Assembly: GCF_030127125.1 (NCBI RefSeq)
Contig: NZ_CP126156.1
Span: 2,046,001 to 2,110,000 of the forward strand
Direction of reading: 5' to 3'
Length of the DNA stretch: 64,000 nucleotides
Origin: Halobaculum litoreum
GTDB lineage: Archaea; Halobacteriota; Halobacteria; Halobacteriales; Haloferacaceae
This document shows positions 18,121 through 26,251 of this stretch, piece after piece; within the stretch, counting starts at the first letter, position 1, and each line of letters opens with the position of its first letter. Below the pieces are notes generated by a model that did no database searches, had not been told where the DNA came from, and worked only from the letters and a program-made list of their open reading frames with translations. The position numbers and the translations under genes are program-made.

Positions 18121-18537
18121 CTACTCGCGCCCGAGGTACGCGTCGAGTTCCCGCTCGATGAGGTCCGTGACGCGCTCGGCGTAGGTCCACAGCGCCGCGT
18201 TGATCCGCTCTTCGGTGTCGTCGTCGAGGTCGTCGACGCCGCGCAGCACCGAGTCCCTCGTCACCTGCGGGTGGTAGACGCAGACGACGCCCAGCGAGTC
18301 CGCCGCCGAGCCGCCGGCGTCGGTGAACACGCCGTACTGGTCGGTGCCCCAGACGCCGTCGCCGCCGTGGCGTTCCAACAGGGAGTCGACCGCGTCGAGC
18401 AGCCGGAGTTCCTCCGTCGAGAGGATCGGATCGTCCCCCTCGAACAGGTCGGTGTACGCCTCGTCGCGGGCGCCGGTCGTCCACGCGTCGAGCTGGGAAC
18501 GGACTTCGTGTACGAGTTGCCGGTCTGCTTCGTCCAT
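18121..18537 (-). CDS. Conserved haloarchaeal hypothetical protein, 138 aa
   Basis: This 138-aa acidic protein starts at an ATG at 18535-18537. It is mostly helical at both ends (DEADRQLVHEVRSQLDAW; YAERVTDLIERELDAYL), with a beta core containing VWGTDQYGVFTDAG and LGVVCVYHPQ. No cysteine pair, membrane segment or enzyme signature is evident. It is convergent with the preceding gene and lies downstream of the large helicase on the same strand. Function is not recognised. Confidence 0.7.
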   Translation of the reverse strand: MDEADRQLVHEVRSQLDAWTTGARDEAYTDLFEGDDPILSTEELRLLDAVDSLLERHGGDGVWGTDQYGVFTDAGGSAADSLGVVCVYHPQVTRDSVLRGVDDLDDDTEERINAALWTYAERVTDLIERELDAYLGRE

Positions 18538-18622
18538 CCCCTACCTACCGCCTCGGCGACAATCAACGTGGTGCCGATCCGACGCCGTCGGCGGCGCGCC
18601 GGACGCCGGCCGCACGGGGCGC

Positions 18623-20659
18623 CTACAGCTCCTCGTCGGCCAGTTCCATGTCCGCGACGATCTCGTACGGGTGGTGGTCCTTGCGGATCCCGTCGAGGAT
18701 GCGGAACGCGTCGTCGGGCGCGAGGAAGTGGCGACACACCGCCCGGCCCAGCGGCGTCGGCGACAGGCCGTCGATGAACTCCCACTCCAGCAGCTTCCCG
18801 ACGGCGTGGGTCGTCGGCACCTCGCCGATCATCCGGTCGTTCAGCGTCTTGGCGCCCTTGCCCGCGACGACGACGTTCGCGAGCGTCTCCTCGGCCGCCG
18901 AGGAGGTGTCGTACACCGTCTTGACGTCCTCCATCTCCCCTTTCAGCAGGCGGAACGCGGCCTCGTCCTCGGTGCCCTCCATCGAGGAGTGGTAGCTGGC
19001 GTCCGGCTCGACGAGGACGTACACCTTCCCCTCGTCGTGGTAGTCCGGCCGGCCCGCGCGGCCGAGCATCTGCTCGAACTCCTGGACGGAGAGCCACTCG
19101 ATCCCCATCGCCAGCGTGTCGAAGATGACCTGCGAGGCGGGGAAGTCGACGCCGGCCGCGAGCGCGGCGGTGGTGACGACGGCCGCGAGGTCCTGGTTGC
19201 CGAACTTCCGTTCGACCGTCTTGCGGCGTTTGTAGTCGAGCCCCGCGTGGTACGGCGCGGAGTCGTACTCCAGTTTCCGCGAGATCTCGTGACAGCGTCT
19301 GCGGGAATTAGTGAAGACGATCGTCTGCCCGCGGTACCCCTTCGAGGACTTCGTGTCGAACTCCCGGCGGACGAGTTTGTTCTCGATGTTCACCTTCTCG
19401 CGCCCGTCGGCGAACGTGACGTGGCGCTCGATGGGCACCGGGCGCTCCTCGAACTCGATGAGCGTCGCGCGCAGGCGCTCGGCGAGGAACTCGGGGTTGC
19501 CGACGGTCGCCGAGAGGTACACCCACTGCGCGGAGGAGCCGCGGTTCTCGGAGTAGTGTTTGAGCCGCGAGATCATCCCGTCGAGGCGGTGGCCCCGCCC
19601 CTCCTCCTTCAGGGTGTGGACCTCGTCGATGACGACGGTGCCGATGTCGCCCATGTCCTTGCCCGTCCGGAGCGCGTGGTCGATCCCCTCGTAGGTGCCG
19701 ACGATGATGTCGGCGTTGGGGTCGAATCGGTTGCCGTCGTCGTTGATGCGGGAGGCGCCCACGCGGATCGTCACGTCGAGGACGTCGCCGTAGCGCTCCT
19801 CGAAGTCCTCGTGTTTCTGGTTGGCGAGGGCGACGAGCGGGACGAGGAACAGCATCTTCCCGTTCCCGTTCAGCGCGTTGTTGACCCCCGCGAGTTCGCC
19901 GACGAGGGTCTTCCCGGTCGCCGTCGCGCTCACGACGAGCTGGTCGTCGCCGTCGAACAGGCCGTTCCGGACCGAGAGGCTCTGCACCGGCAGGAGTTCG
20001 TCGAAGCGCCCCGCGACGCGCTCCTGCAGCCCGGGGTGGAGGTTGAGCGAGTCCGTGGGGACGGGGTCGATCTCGTCGGTCGTCGCGGAGATGGTGTCGA
20101 ACTTCGTGAGGTCGGGGTCGAGGTTCCCCTGCAGGAGGTTCGTGATGCGCTCCAGGTCCTGCACCTCGAACAGGAGGTCCTCCAGCCGCTCCTGTGCGTT
20201 GCCGGTGAACTGGCCCTTGTAGGAGAGTTCGCGGTCCAACTCGCGTTTGGCGCAGTCGGGGCAGATCCAGTCGCGGTCCGCCTTGACGGCCGTGTCGGAG
20301 GTGATCGGCGAGTAGCGGCCGGCGTTGGCGCAGTAGCGGCACGTCCGCACCTGCTTGGCGTCGAGTTGGTACGCCGCGAGCATCTCCTGCAGGCGGTCGC
20401 GGGCGCTCGCGCTCGTCTGCTCGGAGATGCGGATGCGCCGCGCGTTGCGCGCGAGGTCGACGAACTGGTCGGGCCGGCGCGGGTCCTCCCCGCCCTTGCG
20501 TTTGACGCGGAAGCGCCGCGGGCGCGCGCCGGCGTCCGTCTGTTTCAGTTCGAGGACGCCCCGCAGCACCCGGGAGCCGTCGCGCTCGACGACGACGGTG
20601 AACTCCTCGTCGCGCTCGTGGAGGAACAGCGTCTCGACCTGCGGGAGTTGTTCGGACAC
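18623..20659 (-). CDS. Ski2-like superfamily II DEAD/H helicase with N-terminal zinc domain
   Basis: This 678-aa protein starts at GTG 20659. An N-terminal unknown domain (1-100) is followed by a zinc knuckle with Cys107, Cys110, Cys133 and Cys136. The helicase core follows: motif I SATATGKT (244-251), motif II DEVH (345-348), a motif III-like LSATVGNPEFLAERL, TTAALAAGVDFP, and motif VI QMLGRAGRPD. These place it in the Ski2/Hel308-like group that unwinds DNA or RNA. I recall the N-terminal domain being listed as DUF5814 in archaeal helicases, but this is unverified. It lies beside the rpa3-rpap3 operon, which fits DNA repair or replication restart. Confidence 0.88.
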   Translation of the reverse strand: MSEQLPQVETLFLHERDEEFTVVVERDGSRVLRGVLELKQTDAGARPRRFRVKRKGGEDPRRPDQFVDLARNARRIRISEQTSASARDRLQEMLAAYQLDAKQVRTCRYCANAGRYSPITSDTAVKADRDWICPDCAKRELDRELSYKGQFTGNAQERLEDLLFEVQDLERITNLLQGNLDPDLTKFDTISATTDEIDPVPTDSLNLHPGLQERVAGRFDELLPVQSLSVRNGLFDGDDQLVVSATATGKTLVGELAGVNNALNGNGKMLFLVPLVALANQKHEDFEERYGDVLDVTIRVGASRINDDGNRFDPNADIIVGTYEGIDHALRTGKDMGDIGTVVIDEVHTLKEEGRGHRLDGMISRLKHYSENRGSSAQWVYLSATVGNPEFLAERLRATLIEFEERPVPIERHVTFADGREKVNIENKLVRREFDTKSSKGYRGQTIVFTNSRRRCHEISRKLEYDSAPYHAGLDYKRRKTVERKFGNQDLAAVVTTAALAAGVDFPASQVIFDTLAMGIEWLSVQEFEQMLGRAGRPDYHDEGKVYVLVEPDASYHSSMEGTEDEAAFRLLKGEMEDVKTVYDTSSAAEETLANVVVAGKGAKTLNDRMIGEVPTTHAVGKLLEWEFIDGLSPTPLGRAVCRHFLAPDDAFRILDGIRKDHHPYEIVADMELADEEL

Positions 20660-20790
20660 GGTGATCGCTTGGCGTCGGGTACGCGGATGCGGTATTTCAG
20701 GGATTCGGCTTCGCTACGGCCCGGCGGGGGCGGCCGGGTCCGGTCGACGGGATCGGCCCGCCGGATCGGGGCACGGGCCGCCGCCGGCAC

Positions 20791-21090
20791 TCACCACGTC
20801 TGGATCCGGCCCTCGCGTACGTCCTCGGCACACCCCTCGCAGTCGGGGTGGTCGGCCTCGAAACACGCCGGTTCGCCGTCGCGGTTCACGGCGACGCGGC
20901 GCCTCTCGGCGTGGCGGCGACAGACGATCCGGGCGCGGTCCTCCGCGTCGGTCGGGAGGTCGAACTCGGCGGCGCGGTCGTCGCCCCAGTCGCGCCCGTC
21001 GCGGTAGGCCCGCTTGCTCCGCGCGTACTCGCGACCCGCCTTCCGGGCCTGTTGGTGGAGGACGCGTCGGAGCTTGTCGCCCAGTCCCAT
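20791..21090 (-). CDS. Small Cys-rich haloarchaeal protein, 99 aa
   Basis: The ATG at 21088-21090 (MGLGDKLRRVLHQQARKAG) is preferred; the frame upstream lacks protein-like sequence. The N-terminal half is a basic helix. The C-terminal half contains VCRRHAERRRV and CFEADHPDCEGC, a possible Cys/His metal site (four Cys and nearby His). No enzyme family is recognised. It lies between the helicase gene and the divergent rpa3 operon, so a nucleic-acid-binding role is a reasonable guess. Confidence 0.65.
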   Translation of the reverse strand: MGLGDKLRRVLHQQARKAGREYARSKRAYRDGRDWGDDRAAEFDLPTDAEDRARIVCRRHAERRRVAVNRDGEPACFEADHPDCEGCAEDVREGRIQTW

Positions 21091-21230
21091 AGCCGCCCCT
21101 CGGGGCGCGCCCACCATCAGTCCGTTGCCGGCGAGCGGGTCCCGACCGACCGCCCGGCCCGACCGCGCACGTCCGACGGACGCACGACGCGCGGCCGGTG
21201 TCGGGCGATTTCACTTCCGCCGCGGTCACG

Positions 21231-21292
21231 GAATACTAAATAGGATCGGGCACCAACCGTCGTACGCCTCCCACCGAACACATACCCGGAGG
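21231..21292 (+). promoter_or_regulatory. rpa3 promoter and Shine-Dalgarno
   Basis: GAATACTAAATAGG at 21231-21244 is a TATA-like element. GGAGG at 21288-21292 lies 10 bases before the ATG at 21303. Unlike most genes here, this mRNA probably has a leader of about 30-45 nt with a true ribosome-binding site. Confidence 0.5.
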
Positions 21293-21302
21293 CAGGAGAA
21301 CC

Positions 21303-22241
21303 ATGGCAGACTTGCAAACCCACGCGGACGAGATACACGAGCAGTTTTCGGACCACTTGGACCTCACCGTCGAGGAGATCGAGGAGCGCCTCGCCTCGCT
21401 GGTGAACGAGTACAGCGTCCCGGTCGACGAGGCACGGCGCAGCGTCGTCAACTCCTACCTCGACGAGGCGGGGCTGGAGCGCGACGAGCTGGGCCCCGGC
21501 GGCGCCGAGCAGGCGCTGGTCGGCGACATCGACGAGGACGAGCAGTGGGTCGACCTGCGCGTCAAGGTCGCCCAACTGTGGGACCCCAACCACGAGTCGA
21601 TCGCCCAGGTCGGCCTGCTGGGCGACGAGTCCGGCACGATCAAGTTCGTCTCCTTCGCGACGAGCGAGTTGGAGGAACTGGAGGAGGGCGCCAGCTACGC
21701 CCTCTCGAACGTCGTCACCGACGAGTACCAGGGCAACTACTCGGTGAAGCTCAACCGGACGACGACGATCACCGAACTCGACGAGGAGATCGAGGTCGGC
21801 GACGACAGCGACGAGGTCGAGGGCGCCCTCGTCGACATCCAGTCCGGCTCGGGCCTCATCAAACGCTGCCCGGAGGACGACTGCACGCGCGTCCTCCAGA
21901 ACGGTCGGTGTAACGAGCACGGCCAGGTCGACGGCGAGTTCGACCTCCGCATCAAGGCGGTGCTCGACGACGGCGACGCCGTCCAGGAGGTCATCTTCAA
22001 CGAGGAGGCGACCGCCGAGTTGACCGGTATCGGCCTCGACGAGGCCAAGCAGATGGCCCAGGACGCCCTCGACACCACGGTGGTGGGCGAGGAGATGGCC
22101 GACCGCATCGTCGGGCGCTACTACCGCGTCCGCGGCCCCACGCTGGGCCGGTACGTGCTCGCCGACGAGTTCGAGGAACTGTCCGGCACCGACGACACCG
22201 TCGACGCCGAGTCGCTGCTGATCCGCGCGAGGTCCCTGTAA
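21303..22241 (+). CDS. rpa3: Replication protein A, single-stranded DNA-binding subunit (Rpa3 type)
   Basis: This 312-aa RPA homologue protects single-stranded DNA during replication and repair. After an N-terminal helical region (1-65), one OB fold spans about 70-160 (VDLRVKVAQLWD, GTIKFVSFAT, YQGNYSVKLNRTT). A zinc finger follows, with Cys189, Cys194, Cys203 and His206 inside a second OB-like fold. The length (about 310 aa) and the short RPA-associated gene downstream match the Rpa3/Rpap3 pair known in Haloferax rather than the longer Rpa1. The TAA overlaps the next ATG by one base, so the two are co-translated. Confidence 0.9.
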   Translation: MADLQTHADEIHEQFSDHLDLTVEEIEERLASLVNEYSVPVDEARRSVVNSYLDEAGLERDELGPGGAEQALVGDIDEDEQWVDLRVKVAQLWDPNHESIAQVGLLGDESGTIKFVSFATSELEELEEGASYALSNVVTDEYQGNYSVKLNRTTTITELDEEIEVGDDSDEVEGALVDIQSGSGLIKRCPEDDCTRVLQNGRCNEHGQVDGEFDLRIKAVLDDGDAVQEVIFNEEATAELTGIGLDEAKQMAQDALDTTVVGEEMADRIVGRYYRVRGPTLGRYVLADEFEELSGTDDTVDAESLLIRARSL

Positions 22242-22840
22242 TGAGCCAGTCCGTTCCATCCCGAGAGGTCGCCCGACGCGTCTTCGCGTCCGAGTACAAC
22301 GACGCCAGCTACACGTTCAAGGAGTCCGACGACGAGCGGGCGCCGCTGTACCTGCTGCTCCCGACCGGCGAGCGCGCCAACCGCGTGTTCATCGTCGGCA
22401 CCCTCACCGAGAAGGAGGACGTCGGCGAGGACAGCGAGTACTGGCGCGGCCGCATCGTCGACCCGACGGGGACGTTCTTCACCTACGCCGGGCAGTACCA
22501 GCCCGAGGCGGCGAGCGCGCTCCGGGAACTGGAGCCGCCCGCCTACGTCGCCGTGGTCGGCAAGCCGCGCACCTACGAGACGGACGACGGCAACGTGAAC
22601 GTCTCCGTCCGGCCGGAGTCCATCACGACTGTCGACGCCGCCACGCGCGACCGCTGGGTCGCCGAGACCGCGTCGCGAACGCTCGACCGCATCGAGGCGT
22701 TCGACGACGAGGGCAACGAGTACGCGCGGATGGCCCGCGACCAGTACGACCTGCCCGTCGAGGAGTACCGCGACGCGGCCGTCGCCGCGCTCCAGTCGCT
22801 CGACGACAGCGACGAACTCGAGGGCGAGGCGCCCGCGTAG
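22241..22840 (+). CDS. rpap3: RPA-associated protein (Rpap3 type)
   Basis: This 199-aa partner of RPA carries the COG3390-type OB fold. It has SREVARRVFASEYNDASY at the N-terminus, ANRVFIVGTLTEKEDVG as the first strands, and GTFFTYAGQYQPEA and YVAVVGKPRTYE in the fold core. A helical tail (LDRIEAFDDEGNEYARMA) follows. RPAPs interact only with their cognate RPA in Haloferax volcanii and act in DNA repair. The one-base overlap with the rpa gene shows that both are made together. Confidence 0.88.
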   Translation: MSQSVPSREVARRVFASEYNDASYTFKESDDERAPLYLLLPTGERANRVFIVGTLTEKEDVGEDSEYWRGRIVDPTGTFFTYAGQYQPEAASALRELEPPAYVAVVGKPRTYETDDGNVNVSVRPESITTVDAATRDRWVAETASRTLDRIEAFDDEGNEYARMARDQYDLPVEEYRDAAVAALQSLDDSDELEGEAPA

Positions 22841-22980
22841 GCCGCCCCACCGCCGTCACGTTCCGCGCACGACCCCCGATCCCCCGATTTCCCCACCCCT
22901 CCGTTCTTCCCGTTCCCGCGAGCCGCGCGTGTGACCGTCTGACGAACGGTTAAGTGGCGCCGACCGCGACTAGCCGGCAG

Positions 22981-23394
22981 ATGGGCAGCAAGAACAAGAC
23001 CGTCTCCTTCCGCGTCAACGAGGACGCGTTCGAGGCGCTGCGGGACATCGCCGACGAGCGGGACCTGTCGCTGTCGGCGGTGTTCCGCGACTACGTCGAC
23101 ACGCTGGTCGCCCACGACGGGCAGGTGGAGGTCGTCCCCGAACACCGCGTCGAGGAGACCGACGCCGACGGGGAGTCGTTCCCGCCGACCGTCGAGGTGC
23201 CCAAGAGCTTCGTGCGCGAACACGAGCGGCTGGAGCTGGAGGCCGAACACCTCCGCGAGCAGTTGGACGAGTACAAGGCGTTCGTCACGTTCCTCCAGGA
23301 CAAACTGGAGGAGACGGAGGACGGCGAGGAGGTCGTGTTTCTGGAGGAGTTGGACGGCGGCCGCGACGACGACGAGCCGTACCAGCTCGGGTAG
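22981..23394 (+). CDS. Ribbon-helix-helix protein with coiled-coil tail
   Basis: This 137-aa protein starts at ATG 22981 (MGSKNKTVSFRVNEDAFEAL); the in-frame GTG 27 bases upstream is less likely. Residues 5-42 match a CopG/RHH DNA-binding domain, with beta strand KTVSFRVN, helix EDAFEALRDIADERD and LSLSAVFRDYVDTLV. The C-terminal half is a predicted coiled coil (HERLELEAEHLREQLDEYKA). RHH proteins bind DNA as dimers and often regulate transcription or plasmid-like partition. GTTAAGT about 30 nt upstream of the start may be its TATA box. Confidence 0.8.
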   Translation: MGSKNKTVSFRVNEDAFEALRDIADERDLSLSAVFRDYVDTLVAHDGQVEVVPEHRVEETDADGESFPPTVEVPKSFVREHERLELEAEHLREQLDEYKAFVTFLQDKLEETEDGEEVVFLEELDGGRDDDEPYQLG

Positions 23395-23404
23395 CCGCGC
23401 CGCG

Positions 23405-23692
23405 TCACTCGCCGTCGGCGGCGGCGACCTCGACGGTCCGGTCGCCGGCGACGGTCACGGCGTACCCGTGAAAGCGGAACTCCACCGTCGTGTCGGCGGT
23501 GCCGCCGGCGACGATCCGGTCGAGCGCGTCGGGGTCGACGGCGTCGTGGAGGCGGGCGACGAGTTCGTCCGGGGCGCGGTCCTCGGCGGCGGCGACGCGC
23601 TCGACGACGCGCTCGCTCACGGGGCGGCCGGTGTCCGTTCGGGAGGGTGCCATCAGTTCGATCACGACCCGATCGTCGTTCGACACGGACAT
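23405..23692 (-). CDS. HalOD1 output-domain protein, 95 aa
   Basis: The short protein is almost entirely one HalOD1 (haloarchaeal output domain 1) unit: SERVVERVAAAEDRAPDELVARLHDAVDPDALDRI, then VEFRFHGYAVTV ending in a strand with TVEVAAADG. HalOD1 domains are haloarchaea-specific and inferred to act in signalling outputs, often as single-domain proteins. The ATG at 23692 is chosen over a GTG six bases upstream. It is convergent with the RHH gene, 10 bp apart. A second HalOD1 gene lies at 50661. Confidence 0.8.
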   Translation of the reverse strand: MSVSNDDRVVIELMAPSRTDTGRPVSERVVERVAAAEDRAPDELVARLHDAVDPDALDRIVAGGTADTTVEFRFHGYAVTVAGDRTVEVAAADGE

Positions 23693-23767
23693 GAACACCG
23701 AGCGTCGCGAACCGCGATCAACCCCGATTAACGCGAGTTCGCCCGTGTGTAGGGCGGTAGGTGCCGG

Positions 23768-24235
23768 TTACCGCGCCAGCGCGTCCCGCGCCTCGCGGGC
23801 CCTGTCGCGCGCCTCGTCGTCGCCCTCGACGGCCGCGAGCGACTCCGTGGCCTCCAGCGTCCGCACGGCGCCGTCGAGGAACGAGAGCACGTCGCCGGGG
23901 TACGCGTACAGCATGTAGTCGTCGCCCATCACGTCGACGATGGCGTCCGGACCGAGCCCCTGTGCCCGCAGTTCCAGCAGGTAGCGCACGAACTTCCGCT
24001 CGGGGTGGCCGCAGTACGGCGCGTCGTCGCAGCCGCAGTCGAGGAAGTCCTCGGCGAACTCCAGCACGCGGTCCCGGGTCGCCTCGTCCAACTCGGCGAG
24101 CCCGTCGCCCGAGAACACGAGATCAAGCGTCGCCCCCTTGAACGCGCCCTTCGGGATGTTGGCGTCGAGCTGAGAGGCGATCTGCCGGTGGTTCTTCAGG
24201 TAGATCTTGTCCGTGATGGCCACAGCCTTGCCCAC
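23768..24235 (-). CDS. Conserved haloarchaeal protein with Cys cluster, 155 aa
   Basis: This 155-aa soluble protein starts at ATG 24235. Its conserved N-terminal half contains YLKNHRQIASQLDANIPKG and LDLVFSGDGLAELD. A cysteine/histidine cluster follows (DCGCDDAPYCGHPERKFVRY), likely a zinc site with Cys-x-Cys-x5-Cys-x-His. The C-terminal half is helical (LSFLDGAVRTLEATESLA). I do not recognise a biochemical function. The metal cluster and the strongly conserved look suggest a nucleic-acid or protein-binding role. Confidence 0.72.
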   Translation of the reverse strand: MGKAVAITDKIYLKNHRQIASQLDANIPKGAFKGATLDLVFSGDGLAELDEATRDRVLEFAEDFLDCGCDDAPYCGHPERKFVRYLLELRAQGLGPDAIVDVMGDDYMLYAYPGDVLSFLDGAVRTLEATESLAAVEGDDEARDRAREARDALAR

Positions 24236-24320
24236 AGTAGCCGAGCGCGCGTCAAAAGCGCGACGGTCGACGGGGCCGCGCGGGCGGACGGCCGCGCGGG
24301 CGACCGGCGGCGCCGCGGGG

Positions 24321-24339
24321 CGTGCGAGAGCCTCGCACG
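24321..24339. repeat. Perfect 8-bp hairpin upstream of tRNA-His
   Basis: CGTGCGAG and CTCGCACG pair around a three-base loop (AGC). The hairpin lies 58 bp before the tRNA-His gene in a non-coding interval. No T-tract follows on either strand, so a simple terminator is uncertain. It could be a processing or regulatory structure. Confidence 0.4.
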
Positions 24340-24397
24340 CACGGGATCGGGGGAGTCGTAACGTATTTCAGGCACACCGGGCTACTGTCGTCTGCGT

Positions 24398-24472
24398 GTC
24401 CGGGTTGGGGTAGTGGACTATCCTTCAGCCTTGTGGAGGCTGAGACGCGGGTTCAATTCTCGCACCTGGACC
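24398..24472 (+). tRNA. tRNA-His (anticodon GTG)
   Basis: The acceptor stem GTCCGGG pairs with CCTGGAC (one G-T pair), and the discriminator base is C. The anticodon stem CAGCC/GGCTG encloses loop TTGTGGA, giving GTG. The T arm contains GGTTCAATTC. The base before the stem is T, so the G-1 needed by histidyl-tRNA synthetase must be added after transcription. Confidence 0.94.
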
Positions 24473-24511
24473 TTCTCCGACGGCCGCCCCGCGAGCCGCC
24501 GCGCCGTCCGT

Positions 24512-25699
24512 TCAGACGCCGCGGCCGCCGACGCCGGGGAGGACGCTCGCCTCGCCGCCGAGGCCGAGCGACTCCCGGCCGCCCTGCTGGATGATGTTGA
24601 ACGCCGTCATGAGGTCGCTCCGGGAGATGAGCCCCACGAGGTCGCCCTCCGCGTCGATGACGGCGAGGCGGCCGACGCTGTTGCGCTGCATCGCCTCCAG
24701 CGCCGCGAGCGCGTCCGCCTCCGGCGTGACGCTCGTGATGTCGCGCGCCATCACGTCCGAGACGGTGTAGGCGTCGCGCTCCACCTCGCGGACGGCCTGC
24801 GCGTCCTCCAGCGTCACCATGCCGACGAGCCGGCCGCTCTTCAACACCGGGTAGCCCGTGTGGCGCTCGCGGAACATCCGTTCCATGAGCTGTGCCACGC
24901 TCGTGCGCGGCTCGACCGTCTGCAGGTGGTCGCGGGGGGTCATGATGTCGCGGACGGTGACGCCCTGGAACGCCGCCCGCATCGTCGTCTGCTGGGACTC
25001 GCTGGAGGCGGCGATGTAGATGAAGAACGCCAGCCCGACCGTGAGCCAGTTGCCGCCGAACAGCCCGAACAGCCCCAGCAGGAACGCGAACACCTTGCCG
25101 ACCTCGGCGGCGATCTGGGTCGCCCGGGCGTGCGGCCGGTTGCGCGCCAGCAGCGCCCGCAGGATCCGCCCGCCGTCCATCGGGAAGCCGGGGAGGAGGT
25201 TGAACGCCGCGAGCACGAGGTTCATCAACGCGAGGTAGCCGACGACGAACGCGGCCGTCGGCGGGAGCGCGACCGTGACGAACACCGCGTAGGCGACGAC
25301 GCCGATGGCGACCGAGACGGCCGGCCCCATGATCGCGACGGCGAACTCCTGGCGCCAGTCCTCGGGCATCTCCTCGAACTGCGCGACGCCGCCGAACAGC
25401 CACAGCGTGATGGCGTTGATCCGGTAGCCGTAGTGCATCGCGGTGAGCGAGTGGCCGAACTCGTGGAGCAACACCGAGACGAACAGTCCGAGCGCCGCGG
25501 CCGTCCCGAGCACCCACGGGAGCGCGCCGCCCGTGAGCGCGTCCGCCGGGATGGCGACGCCGAAGGTGTCGGCGACGAGTACCGAGAACTCCCCGACCTG
25601 GCTCCCGATGAGGTACGCGAACAGCGGGAGCACGAGGAGGAACGTCCAGTTCAACTGGATGGGGATCCCGGCGACCCGCCCGACACGGATTCCTCGCAT
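24512..25699 (-). CDS. Site-2 protease family zinc metalloprotease with CBS pair
   Basis: This 395-aa intramembrane M50 metalloprotease cleaves membrane-bound substrates. The zinc motif HEFGH lies near residue 79. The second motif, NLLPGFPMDGGRILRAL, near residue 165, supplies the aspartate ligand. Several transmembrane helices surround both. The C-terminal 140 residues hold two CBS domains (TVRDIMTPRDHLQTVEP and TVSDVMARDITSVTPEA), which bind adenosine nucleotides and gate activity in related proteins. Start ATG 25699 gives the typical MRGIRVGRVAGIPIQLNW. The gene is divergent from a cupin gene, with TATA-like elements between them. Confidence 0.92.
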   Translation of the reverse strand: MRGIRVGRVAGIPIQLNWTFLLVLPLFAYLIGSQVGEFSVLVADTFGVAIPADALTGGALPWVLGTAAALGLFVSVLLHEFGHSLTAMHYGYRINAITLWLFGGVAQFEEMPEDWRQEFAVAIMGPAVSVAIGVVAYAVFVTVALPPTAAFVVGYLALMNLVLAAFNLLPGFPMDGGRILRALLARNRPHARATQIAAEVGKVFAFLLGLFGLFGGNWLTVGLAFFIYIAASSESQQTTMRAAFQGVTVRDIMTPRDHLQTVEPRTSVAQLMERMFRERHTGYPVLKSGRLVGMVTLEDAQAVREVERDAYTVSDVMARDITSVTPEADALAALEAMQRNSVGRLAVIDAEGDLVGLISRSDLMTAFNIIQQGGRESLGLGGEASVLPGVGGRGV

Positions 25700-25772
25700 A
25701 CCTCGGGGTAGTTCCCCACGCGGTATAAAGACGGCCGCCGGGACTTATCAGCGCGCACACGAACACCCGGGC

Positions 25773-26174
25773 ATGAGCGACACCGCGGAGTCGACGAGGG
25801 AGGGACCGGACCCGGTCGTGAAGCGCGGCCGCGACGTGGCGGCCGAGACCGTCGACGCCGGCGAGGGGATGTCGAAGGCGGTCCTGCTCGACGAGTCCGA
25901 CGGCGCGCCCCACTTCGCGATGCGCCGGTTCGAACTCGCGCCGGGGGCGACCGTCCCGACCCACACGAACGAGGTCGAACACGAGCAGTACGTCCTCGCC
26001 GGCGAGTACACGGTCGGCATCGACGGCGAGGAACACGTGGTGAGCGCCGGCGACGCGCTCCTCATCCCCGCGGGTGTCCCGCACTGGTACCGCAACGACG
26101 GGGACGAGCCGGGGGCGTTCGTCTGCGTCGTCCCGAACGGCGACGACACGATCCGCCTCCTCGACGACGAGTAG
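25773..26174 (+). CDS. Cupin-domain protein
   Basis: This 133-aa single-domain cupin starts at ATG 25773; ACTTATCAG about 27 nt upstream is a plausible TATA box. The barrel carries both cupin motifs. Motif 1 is HTNEVEHEQYVLAGEYTVGI, with two His and Glu as metal ligands. Motif 2 is GDALLIPAGVPHWYRN, with the final His. Such proteins bind a divalent metal and act as isomerases, dioxygenases or sugar/small-molecule binders. No partner gene indicates the substrate. It precedes the mannose-1-phosphate guanylyltransferase gene by 77 bp. Confidence 0.85.
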   Translation: MSDTAESTREGPDPVVKRGRDVAAETVDAGEGMSKAVLLDESDGAPHFAMRRFELAPGATVPTHTNEVEHEQYVLAGEYTVGIDGEEHVVSAGDALLIPAGVPHWYRNDGDEPGAFVCVVPNGDDTIRLLDDE

Positions 26175-26251
26175 CGGACGGCGATGGGTCGCCGACGCGC
26201 CGCGGGCGGCCGCCCCCCGTCCTTATCCGCCGGCGCGACCACCCCACGGCA

